Shown one piece after another: positions 9,370 through 16,974 of a stretch of DNA of 64,000 nt (position 1 is the first letter of the stretch; each line of letters begins with the position of its first letter). Source of the stretch: Gimesia sp. (GTDB taxonomy: Bacteria > Planctomycetota > Planctomycetia > Planctomycetales > Planctomycetaceae); the NCBI RefSeq assembly GCF_040219335.1, contig NZ_JAVJSQ010000015.1, positions 310,001 to 374,000 of the forward strand. Direction: 5' to 3'. The notes under the pieces are model-generated. The model was not told the origin of the DNA, ran no database searches, and was given only the letters and a program-made list of their open reading frames with translations. The position numbers were made by a program, and so were the translations under genes.

Positions 9370-9666
9370 ATGCCTACTTATGTGTATGAAGTCGTCAACC
9401 CTGATGGGTCGGCTGGTGAACGATTCGAAGTCATTCAACGGATGAGTGAACCAATTTTAACGCAGCATCCAGAGACCGGAGAGCCGGTTCGACGTGTCAT
9501 TACTGCTGCGAATATTTCCGGAAAATGGTCAGACGCCGAGGCGAAGCGTACCTTAAACGATGACAAACGTCTGGGAGAGCTGGGATTCACTAAGTATGTG
9601 AAATCCTCCAGCGGAAAGTACGAGAAGCGGGCCGGCGATGGACCGGACCTGATTTCTGCCGATTAG
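9370..9666 (+). CDS. FmdB-like regulatory-protein homologue without zinc cysteines
   Basis: The 98-residue protein begins MPTYVYEV and continues FEVIQRMSEPILTQHP and EPVRRVITAANISG, the frame of the FmdB/CxxC zinc-ribbon family (typically MPTYEYRC..CG..FE...S....P..CP.C). All four zinc-binding cysteines are missing: the first pair is replaced around NPDG and the second by HPETGE. The C-terminal half is charged and ends GDGPDLISAD. The role of FmdB proteins is poorly known. Without the cysteines this copy cannot bind zinc in the usual way. It lies just upstream of a secreted propeller-like protein, with 22 bp between the genes, so the two may be co-transcribed. Confidence 0.75.
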   Translation: MPTYVYEVVNPDGSAGERFEVIQRMSEPILTQHPETGEPVRRVITAANISGKWSDAEAKRTLNDDKRLGELGFTKYVKSSSGKYEKRAGDGPDLISAD

Positions 9667-9688
9667 CTGTTGAGGAGATTTGCTGGTG

Positions 9689-10489
9689 ATGAAACTGCAG
9701 TGTGAGTCATGGTTGCTGGTAATTGCTCTGGTCTGTGGACTCGGTACTATCGCCCGGGCGGAAACAAAGCCGGGACAGGCTCCCTATCACAATACCCGCT
9801 GTGAGGGAACGTATCCGCATCATTTGCAAGGGGTTTGTGTTGATGGCCAGGGAAATATCTTCTGGAGCTTTACTACTCAGCTCGTAAAAACCAATACTGA
9901 CGGGAAGGTCCTGATTAAGATTCCGGTGGGGAATCACCATGGAGATCTCTGTCATGTGGATGGCAAAGTCTATGTCGCTGTGAATTTTGGCGATTTCAAT
10001 AATGCCGAGGGGAAGGCAGATTCCTGGGTTTACGTTTACGATGCGGAGAAACTGCTGCTGATCGGCAAGCATAAGACCCCAGAAGTAATCTATGGAGCCG
10101 GGGGAATCGCACAACACGGGGGAAAATTCCTGGTCGTGGGGGGATTACCGAAGGGGTTCAAGGAGAACTATCTCTACGAATACGATCAGAATCTGAAGTT
10201 CGTCAAGAAACATGTCTTGGAGAGTGGCTACACTTTGCTGGGAATTCAGACGGCCACTTTTGCGAACCAGCAGTGGTGGTTTGGCTGTTATGGTTCGGAA
10301 CTGTTGAAGGCCGATGAAAACTATACCTTCAAAGAGAAATTCCCCCTCGATTGCGCGTTGGGCGTTGAGCGTATCTCCGATCAGCTATTGCTGATTGGTC
10401 GGGATACACTCAAAGACAAGCAGCACATCGGCGAAGTTCTACTGGCTAAACCCGACGAAAAACAGGGCTTCATCATCGAGAAGAAGTAG
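9689..10489 (+). CDS. Secreted propeller-like protein of unknown function
   Basis: I do not recognise a named family. The protein starts with a signal peptide (a hydrophobic core WLLVIALVCGLGTIA followed by ARAE), so it is exported. The mature part has short beta-rich repeats such as GVCVDGQGNIFWSFTTQLVKT, GDLCHVDGKVYVAVNFG and SWVYVYDAEKLLLIGKH, which fit a beta-propeller of the NHL/SMP-30 type. The reading frame opens with TTG-CTG-GTG-ATG; the ATG at 9689 is taken, but the GTG three bases before it is better spaced from GAGGAG. It converges on the polysaccharide-export gene, with 33 bp between them. A hairpin-forming sequence, GGCAAACCG with CGGTTGCC, spans the junction. Confidence 0.7.
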   Translation: MKLQCESWLLVIALVCGLGTIARAETKPGQAPYHNTRCEGTYPHHLQGVCVDGQGNIFWSFTTQLVKTNTDGKVLIKIPVGNHHGDLCHVDGKVYVAVNFGDFNNAEGKADSWVYVYDAEKLLLIGKHKTPEVIYGAGGIAQHGGKFLVVGGLPKGFKENYLYEYDQNLKFVKKHVLESGYTLLGIQTATFANQQWWFGCYGSELLKADENYTFKEKFPLDCALGVERISDQLLLIGRDTLKDKQHIGEVLLAKPDEKQGFIIEKK

Positions 10490-10522
10490 TCTCGACTTTC
10501 AGCTCTGCTCAGGCAAACCGGT

Positions 10523-12004
10523 TCAGCGGTTGCCTCCGCCATTCTGGAGATTCGAGGCTGCCAGCCCGAACAATGCACCTTCCAGCAGGTGTCTTTCAAT
10601 GAAGGCTGCGATCGCTTCAGACTTGGTGTATTGCAGAATGATGTAGTCGCCGGGCTGAATCAGCACACGTTGACTCGGATCGCGGACTGCCTGATAGAGG
10701 TCGACCTTAATGGGGAGTTGGGTGCCATTCGGCAGTTGCCGGAGGATGATCGCGTTGCTGGCACTGATTGTCACATCCTGGTTGAGTGCCGAAGGACCTC
10801 CCGTTGATTTACCATTGCTGGAATTGTTGCCTCCCTGGGCAATGGAGATGGCGCCCAAAATATCGAGGTCGTAATCGCGGGGCAGCGTGTATTGTCCTCC
10901 ACCCAGCAGGCCGCCGGTATAAAAGATCTCCGTATCTCGCGACTCAATAAACACCACATCACCATCGTGCAGGATTATGTCTTCGCGCGTGAGGTTGACC
11001 TTCTCACCCGGGCTGAGTCGGATCGGGATCTTGACGATGCCGGGCCGCTGCATGGTGGAATCGTTGATCATGGTCGGAGCAGGGAAGTCCCCGGAGTAAT
11101 AGTTGTTTCCCTCAAACGAATACAGGGGCTGTCCCACCTGGAAGGCTGTGTCTGATGGAAGCTGAGTTGGAGCCGGTAGCGGAGTGTATGAGTCAGAGAC
11201 CTGTTGGATTTTCTGAGTGTTACGCGGCTCATTCATACTATGGGAACCGGTCTGCACTGGAGGGGGACAGACCGATTGATTCATCTCATTGGCTCCGCCT
11301 CGAATAATATAGATCGAGTTTTCTGCATCCAGTCCAGGCAGACCACCTGTTTCTGCCAGGGCATGCAGGACGTCATTATTATAAGCGGGTAAATTGATGA
11401 CCCGGCCGGTTCCCCGCTTGGAGCGACCAATATTCAGGTTGCCGACGGTGGCTCCCACCAGGTCATTGGCATTTTCCTGGCGAATCACCAGCACCCGATA
11501 CGAACGTGGCTTCTGCAGGCTGATCAGGATTCGATCCCGTCCTTCGCGAAGAATATCCTTCTCGGTTGTGTATTTGCGGCGAATCGTCTCTTCCAACTGA
11601 GTTAGCGTGAGTCCCCGGGCAAACACGGTGCCAATCAGAGGAAGTGAGATTGTACCGTCTTCACGAATGGGAATCGGGTAACCTAATGAAGGCGCGACCT
11701 CCTGTGTCTGAGGAAAATGAACGGGGGGGACTTCTTTAAATTGTCCCAGGACGCCTTCGATATAAACTCCCAATACATCTCCTGAGTCCAGCAGGTAGTG
11801 TTTGGGGGCGGGTTGACGGAGCAGTGAAAGGTCAATGGTTTCCTTGCCGGAACGGACTTCACCTTTGTACTCATTCGGCAGGTATTGTGCGGGAACGCCT
11901 TTGAGTGGATGGATGGCGGCACAGCCATTCAGGGCCAGCAGCAAGACCAGTGCGCACCAGAACTGTCCCCGCTGTGCGAGGTCAGAGGTGTAGAGTCTCA
12001 ACAT
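10523..12004 (-). CDS. Polysaccharide biosynthesis/export lipoprotein (Wza-like, SLBB domains)
   Basis: The N-terminus is a lipoprotein signal, with the lipobox LNGC at about residues 25-28 from the chosen ATG. The Poly_export domain follows (HYLLDSGDVLGVYIEGVLGQ, then PIREDGTISLPLIGTVFARGLTLTQLEETI). SLBB-type segments come next (VGATVGNLNIG, VLHALAETGGLPGLDAENSIYI, and later the REDIILHDGDVVFIESRD and DYDLDILGAISIAQGG segments). Such proteins form the outer-membrane channel for capsule or exopolysaccharide. The start at 12004 is preferred because AAAGG precedes it and the signal peptide then has normal length; the frame is open to 12064. No glycosyltransferases or chain-length regulator are adjacent. 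The partner upstream is a proline-rich lipoprotein. Confidence 0.85.
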   Translation of the reverse strand: MLRLYTSDLAQRGQFWCALVLLLALNGCAAIHPLKGVPAQYLPNEYKGEVRSGKETIDLSLLRQPAPKHYLLDSGDVLGVYIEGVLGQFKEVPPVHFPQTQEVAPSLGYPIPIREDGTISLPLIGTVFARGLTLTQLEETIRRKYTTEKDILREGRDRILISLQKPRSYRVLVIRQENANDLVGATVGNLNIGRSKRGTGRVINLPAYNNDVLHALAETGGLPGLDAENSIYIIRGGANEMNQSVCPPPVQTGSHSMNEPRNTQKIQQVSDSYTPLPAPTQLPSDTAFQVGQPLYSFEGNNYYSGDFPAPTMINDSTMQRPGIVKIPIRLSPGEKVNLTREDIILHDGDVVFIESRDTEIFYTGGLLGGGQYTLPRDYDLDILGAISIAQGGNNSSNGKSTGGPSALNQDVTISASNAIILRQLPNGTQLPIKVDLYQAVRDPSQRVLIQPGDYIILQYTKSEAIAAFIERHLLEGALFGLAASNLQNGGGNR

Positions 12005-12127
12005 TTTGATCGAACCTTTACATTCGATAGTTGCCATGTTGTGTCGTGCCATTCTGTGGTTCATTTCTGCTGTTGATCAACTTGCGACAGGAAAGACTTC
12101 CTGTCCTGTTCTTAAACTGTGTCGGGT

Positions 12128-13228
12128 TTATCGGTAAGGGTAATCTTCAATGATGGAATCGGAATACCGCTGCTGTCCATTCATTAGATTGATCGGGCCT
12201 TGAGTGTCTCGTCGCGACCCTGTTCCGGGCAAAGGTGTATACGGGTAAGACTGTAATGAGTACGGGCTGGGGGGCGGATCATCATTGATGTAAGCGGGTA
12301 ACGCCGGTTCTTTGATCTGAGGACGAATCTGTTTCGCTTTCTGATCAGGCAGAGGCGTATGTTGGATCCCCGTTGAAGGCCTCGGGGCCGGTTTCGCGGG
12401 CGGGGGTTGAATTCTGGGTTGTGGAACCAGTGGTCGCGGTTGTGCACTGGGGGTTTTATCAGGCAGACTCTGTACCGGAGGCGGTTCTGGTAAGTGTCTC
12501 TGTGGTACTGTCTTTAATGGAGTTTGTGGTCCGGAGACCGGTGGGGGCGGCAGTGTTGTTTCAGACTCATGATGGCGGGGGGGGACCGCTGGTGCAGGCG
12601 CTGGGTGTGTTCCTGCTGGAACCTGACTCGGAATGGACTCCTCTGGATAAGCTAAGTTTCCATCCCAGTGTTCCGCGGCTGGTTGCTCCCAACCGGCCAG
12701 AGAATAAGGAGTCGCGATCCGATTGTAGTCGTATCGTCCGTCAGCGCGGGCATGTTCTGAGCCCAGTTTGTATCCCGTGAACCATTCCTGCACTTCCATG
12801 TAGCCTTCCGGAGTCCGATAGTGGGCAGCCCAGTATTCCTCAGGCGGTACGGGGGGAACAACTCCCGATTCGCCCAGGGCAATGTCCATGTAGGCTTGCT
12901 GATAACCTTTTCGAAAGGACTTGGATGGCTTGTCCTGGCAATCGGCGGACATGGTCTTCAGCGATTCTTTGGCACACTTTTTGGCGGCATGTTTTACAAA
13001 GAATTTATCGAGATCAGTTTGGTACCCCTCCATAGACCAGTATGGTTTCGGAGAGTACTTGTCATGATGGAAGAGAAAGCATTTCTTCACTCGACTGGAG
13101 ACCGTCGGGCACGAATCTGCTTCGCCACAGCTGTTATGGGCACAGCCTGTCAGTCCCACCAGAGTGAAAAACAGGAGCAGGGGAATACACCTGAGTCTAT
13201 CTGAACTCATCAAGCGGGTTTGAATCAT
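12128..13228 (-). CDS. Proline-rich lipoprotein of unknown function
   Basis: Not a named family. The N-terminus has a lipoprotein signal with lipobox LTGC, so the protein should be anchored in a membrane. The first half of the mature protein (about residues 40-190) has a conserved-looking, cysteine-containing region with the charged helical stretch SKSFRKGYQQAYMDIALGES and PEEYWAAHYRTPEGYMEVQE. From about residue 205 onward it is a low-complexity Pro/Gln/Thr-rich linker, typical of surface-exposed or cell-wall-spanning segments. The frame is open to a GTG at 13252; ATG codons at 13228 and 13210 are also possible and none has a ribosome-binding site. It precedes the Wza-like export protein in the same direction with about 120 bp between them, so the two may form an operon. 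Confidence 0.65.
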   Translation of the reverse strand: MIQTRLMSSDRLRCIPLLLFFTLVGLTGCAHNSCGEADSCPTVSSRVKKCFLFHHDKYSPKPYWSMEGYQTDLDKFFVKHAAKKCAKESLKTMSADCQDKPSKSFRKGYQQAYMDIALGESGVVPPVPPEEYWAAHYRTPEGYMEVQEWFTGYKLGSEHARADGRYDYNRIATPYSLAGWEQPAAEHWDGNLAYPEESIPSQVPAGTHPAPAPAVPPRHHESETTLPPPPVSGPQTPLKTVPQRHLPEPPPVQSLPDKTPSAQPRPLVPQPRIQPPPAKPAPRPSTGIQHTPLPDQKAKQIRPQIKEPALPAYINDDPPPSPYSLQSYPYTPLPGTGSRRDTQGPINLMNGQQRYSDSIIEDYPYR

Positions 13229-13502
13229 GTTGTTTCGAAATCTGGAATCCACAATTAGACCACCGTGCGCAGACTGAGTGTTAAACTATACGGTTGATTT
13301 ATCGGATGCCGATTCCAGCGATGTGTACGGTTTTTCGGTTCTTGACGATTATCCGGGAGTGCAGGACAGGTAAAATCGTTGGATATTCAATGTTTGACGC
13401 AGGGTGCGTGATTGGAAAAGGCTGGCCATTTTGCCTGGTTTGATGCGGGCGGTAGGACGGCAGCGAGGCACAGGCAGAATCTGCCGATCAAGGCTGGCTT
13501 GC

Positions 13503-15647
13503 TCAGTCGGCGACGAAATAATCTTTCAGCAGACGAAAGACACGAGCGGCCCGTTTCTGGAAGACTTCAGGCTGTTTGATCCAGCCCAGGGGAGTCATTC
13601 TGATCATGACTTCCACGCGAGGTGTCGCATTTCGTGAGCCGGAAGTGGATTTCCGGGTGGCATTATCAAAGACCAGTTCCACCTCAATAGGGCGGCGGTC
13701 ATCCGTTTTTCCCCAGAAGGGGAGCAAGCCGGCCTTACCCAGACGCATGACGGCACGGTTCGGATTGACTTCGGTGAGGCGTGCATCATTGTCATTGACA
13801 AAGCCTCCGAGCTTGTAAACAACAATATCGGAGGAGATGAGAGCGCTGAAGGAGCTCTCAAAGACCATTTTACCTGCATTGGATTGGTCGGGAGCGACGG
13901 CTTCAGGAACCGCGCCTGACATCTGTTCTTCACAGGTCAGGGAGCAGACTCGATTACGCCCTGTTTCTTTTGCCTGGTAGAGGGCATTGTCAGCACGATG
14001 GAACAGGCTTTCCAGAGAGTCTCCCGGCTCCAGCTGCGCGACACCAAACGAGGCAGTGATGCGGTTATTGTTTAAATTTTCCAGTTTGAGATTGTTCACT
14101 GCCAGTCGCAGGCGTTCTGCTTTCAGTCGTGCATGTTCCAGATTGGTTTCCGGGCAGAGAATGACAAATTCTTCACCCCCGTAACGGCCCACCAGTTCTC
14201 CGGAATAGGTTTCATGCTGAAACAGACGGGCCAGTTCAATGAGCACTTGATCGCCAACCGCATGGCCATAGGTGTCGTTGATGTTTTTAAAGTGATCAGC
14301 GTCGATGAAGATGATGCTTAGCGGGGCCGTGTTCTGGTTCTGGCTGGCCTGGTTCAGCATGATTGCCAGCTGGGTTTCCAGTTCTCCCCGGTTGGCAACG
14401 GATGTCAGTGCATCCTGACTGGCGGCCATTTTCAGCTGGTTGAATTCCTGGGGACGCTTCAGGCTCCGAGACAGATCGCGGAAGATCTCCGCTACGCCGA
14501 CCAGTCGTCCATCTTCCCCGAACATGGGGACAGATTGCACTTCAATCTGAATCAGCCGGCCATCCGGTCGTTTCAGCATCAGTTCTGTGGTCATTGATTT
14601 CCCACTGGCAATGACCCGGTTCATTGTGTGCTCGGATGAGGCGAGCATCGTTCCATCCTGATTCGTCACCGGAACGCTGTGGTTGGTCCAGGCGTTGCCC
14701 AGCATGTCGCCAGCCCGCAGGTTGGTCAGTAGTTCCAGACCCGGGCTGAATAATACAAACTGGAAATCTGAATTGACGATATAAAAGCCGTCGTAAAGGC
14801 TTTCAATCTGAAACAGGTAAGAGAAAATATTGCTGATCAGGTTGGCTTCCGCGATCTCCTGCTCAGTCAGTGGCTTCGGCTGAAAGTTCCGATTGACCTC
14901 CTGAATAGCCTCGTGGAAGGTTTCCCGTTCGGTCTGTTCCCAGCGGGACAGGGCACAGATAATGTTGCCATCGAACTGAGTACCTGCGGCTCCCATGAGA
15001 ATCGACATGATCTCTTCATGTTTCTTCCCGGTACGATAGACCTGATCGGTGGCCAGTGAATCATAGGCGTCGGCGATCGCCAGGATGCGTGCCCCCTGAT
15101 GAACCTCACTGCCGATGCATTGATATCCATTGGTCGCCCCACTGAAGTGAAAGCGGGTTTGCGAGAGGATGGTCAATACTTCATGATCGGTGCGACAGGC
15201 TTGTAGCACATCGAGACCAATGTGGTGGTAATGCGACATCAGTTCGATCTCATCTGATGTCAGCTTACCTGGCTTGAAAATGATGTGGTCGGGGACGCCG
15301 ATTTTACCAATATCGTGCAGCAGGGCGGCTACTTCCAGTCGTTTCAGGTGGATGCCTTCCCAGCCCAGATTACTGGCAATGCCTTTGGCCAGGAAAGCGA
15401 CACGTCGGCAGTGGCCGAGTGTGACGGCATCACGCGCCTGTAGCGCAGTTAATAGTTTGCGCAGGTGTTTTCGGCAGATAACCTGATCAACGTCGTCCGT
15501 GTGTTGTATATTGAGTGCCAGTTCATCGGATTCGACCGAAAAAGCAACCAGTTCCCTCAGGATCTGTGAAGAGCCCATATGATAGCTGCCATGCACAGAC
15601 TGCTGCTGTGGCACGGTTTGACTGTTGGCTATCAGGGAACTATTCAT
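13503..15647 (-). CDS. HD-GYP-like / PAS / GGDEF signalling protein
   Basis: Three known modules can be read. Residues 60-250 are an HD domain with LLHDIGKIGVPD (His111, Asp112) and HYHHIG. The hallmark second half of HD-GYP is eroded: HHE..DG.GYP is replaced by QTRFHFSGATNGYQCIG, so c-di-GMP hydrolysis is doubtful. Residues 275-395 form a PAS domain (GFYIVNSDFQFVLFSPGLE to VGVAEIFRDL). Residues 400-550 form a GGDEF domain with an intact active-site GRYGGEEF, so diguanylate cyclase activity is likely. There is no RxxD inhibitory site before it. The last 150 residues are an unrecognised alpha/beta region. There is no membrane segment. No c-di-GMP riboswitch is visible upstream. Confidence 0.85.
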   Translation of the reverse strand: MNSSLIANSQTVPQQQSVHGSYHMGSSQILRELVAFSVESDELALNIQHTDDVDQVICRKHLRKLLTALQARDAVTLGHCRRVAFLAKGIASNLGWEGIHLKRLEVAALLHDIGKIGVPDHIIFKPGKLTSDEIELMSHYHHIGLDVLQACRTDHEVLTILSQTRFHFSGATNGYQCIGSEVHQGARILAIADAYDSLATDQVYRTGKKHEEIMSILMGAAGTQFDGNIICALSRWEQTERETFHEAIQEVNRNFQPKPLTEQEIAEANLISNIFSYLFQIESLYDGFYIVNSDFQFVLFSPGLELLTNLRAGDMLGNAWTNHSVPVTNQDGTMLASSEHTMNRVIASGKSMTTELMLKRPDGRLIQIEVQSVPMFGEDGRLVGVAEIFRDLSRSLKRPQEFNQLKMAASQDALTSVANRGELETQLAIMLNQASQNQNTAPLSIIFIDADHFKNINDTYGHAVGDQVLIELARLFQHETYSGELVGRYGGEEFVILCPETNLEHARLKAERLRLAVNNLKLENLNNNRITASFGVAQLEPGDSLESLFHRADNALYQAKETGRNRVCSLTCEEQMSGAVPEAVAPDQSNAGKMVFESSFSALISSDIVVYKLGGFVNDNDARLTEVNPNRAVMRLGKAGLLPFWGKTDDRRPIEVELVFDNATRKSTSGSRNATPRVEVMIRMTPLGWIKQPEVFQKRAARVFRLLKDYFVAD

Positions 15648-16041
15648 CGGAAAACCTTGACGAGATTACAACCCGAGACAGGTACTGCCCGAACTGGTCT
15701 GGCGTAAATTTGAATTTCAATGCTCTCTAAACAGACATTTGCCTGATGCATTTCATCGTCACCCGCATTGAGCACTGGAGTAACTTGCATTCCGAGGAAA
15801 CCGATTCAGACGGTTTGGTCTGTTTTCAAGGCATAACGGTCATCGCGATGATGGAGATACATCTGAATGACTACCTAAAGCTAGGTCGCGTTACGAAGAT
15901 GTCAAATTGCAACATCCCTCTGTGAGGATGGATCGCTGGCAAGTGGTAGAGATCGTCTGCGTAGAACGCCTGGCGGGAATGGAGTGGTTCTGTTGGTCGT
16001 AACGGCTGTGCAGCCTTTACTGGGGCAGACTGCAGGTGACA
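15648..16041 (-). promoter_or_regulatory. Upstream region of the GGDEF gene
   Basis: These 394 bp separate the GGDEF gene from the 3' end of the IclR gene. No reading frame of note and no hairpin followed by a T-tract is seen. It probably holds the promoter of the GGDEF gene; I could not pick a clear -10/-35 pair. Confidence 0.3.
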
Positions 16042-16842
16042 TCAGGTATTGAAGGCGATCGTGACCTGAGCTGCCCGCGACTGGACAATATTCCCCAGCG
16101 ATTCGTATTCGTCCTGGGGGATGCGTTCTGCGGGACCGGTAATCGTGAATGCTGCAATGGCAATTCCGTTACGATCCAGAATGGGGGCAGCCACACAGCG
16201 AATCCCGGAGAGTCCTTCTTCGTGATCCAGGGCGTAGCCCCGTTTGCGAATCACGTCCAGCTCGTTCAGGAAGGCCCGTTTCGATGTGATGGTGTGCGGG
16301 GTGAAACGTTTAAAGCGGATGCGGTTCACCAGGTCTTCGCGTTCATTTTCCGGAAGGAAAGCAGCGATGGCTTTACCCGGAGCACAACTGTAACAGGGAG
16401 CCCGGGCACCAATCTCAGCGGAATATTTAAATGGATGCCGAGCCAGCAGCTGTTCCAGAATCACAATTTCCGTATCGATCAGGCAGCAGAGCTGTGTTGT
16501 TTCGCCGGTCAGGTCGCGCAATTCCCGCATGGGGCCAATTGCGCATTCCGACAGAGGGCGATCCTGGACACTGGGGGGAATCAACTGCAGGAAGCGATTG
16601 GTCAGATAGTATTTTTTTGAAGCAACGTCGCGGGAAAGGTATCCCATTTCTTCCAGTGCTTTCCCGATCCGCAGCAGAGATGCCTGGGGGACAGAGAGTT
16701 CCTCGCTGAGTTCGCTGAGCGTACAACCGTGCGAGTGCTTCGCCAGATATTCGAGCAGGGCGATACCCCGTTGCAGGCTGGGGGAGGCGGCAGCCGCCGA
16801 TTTGTGATTTGTATCGGGAGCGGGCATTGTTGTTGACTTCAT
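16042..16842 (-). CDS. IclR family transcriptional regulator
   Basis: The N-terminal winged helix (SLQRGIALLEYLAKHSHGCTLSELSEELSVPQASLLRIGKAL, residues about 22-65) is followed by the IclR effector domain. That domain contains LRDLTGETTQLCCLIDTEIVILEQL, RAPCYSCAPGKAIAAFLPE and GYALDHEEGLSGIRCVAAPILDRNG, all typical. It should bind a small metabolite and DNA in the cytoplasm. The frame opens at a TTG (16860); ATG codons at 16842 and 16827 are better starts, though neither has a good ribosome-binding site. Alternating TTTCA/TGAAA half-sites overlap or adjoin the start, which suggests autoregulation. The divergently placed PSD1-DUF1501 genes, 130 bp away, are the obvious candidate targets. Confidence 0.9.
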   Translation of the reverse strand: MKSTTMPAPDTNHKSAAAASPSLQRGIALLEYLAKHSHGCTLSELSEELSVPQASLLRIGKALEEMGYLSRDVASKKYYLTNRFLQLIPPSVQDRPLSECAIGPMRELRDLTGETTQLCCLIDTEIVILEQLLARHPFKYSAEIGARAPCYSCAPGKAIAAFLPENEREDLVNRIRFKRFTPHTITSKRAFLNELDVIRKRGYALDHEEGLSGIRCVAAPILDRNGIAIAAFTITGPAERIPQDEYESLGNIVQSRAAQVTIAFNT

Positions 16843-16868
16843 ATATGAAATAGGTTTCAATGGTGAAA
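16837..16868. promoter_or_regulatory. Array of TTTCA/TGAAA half-sites at the iclR start
   Basis: Four 5-mers alternate in orientation with starts exactly 9 bp apart: CTTCA (16837), TGAAA (16846), TTTCA (16855) and TGAAA (16864). The central pair TGAAA-4-TTTCA resembles the operator core of KdgR, an IclR-family repressor. The array lies over the start of the IclR gene and upstream of the divergent PSD1 gene, so one bound regulator could serve both. Binding is inference. Confidence 0.5.
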
Positions 16869-16974
16869 TATCTTAAAGGGGCGAGATTAAGGTGTCAAGC
16901 ACTTTGAGATCGGTTTAAGATGGAAGTTATCGAATCAACACTCCTTTCGAACGGCAGCAGAAAGCAGCTCTAAT

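Noticed and set aside
10512..10534. Hairpin GGCAAACCG/CGGTTGCC at the convergent junction of the propeller-like and export genes
   Set aside because: Bulged stem overlapping the export gene's stop and lacking a T-tract; not strong enough to call a terminator.
15648..16041. Search for a c-di-GMP riboswitch before the GGDEF gene
   Set aside because: No GEMM-type core or linked hairpins found on the minus strand.
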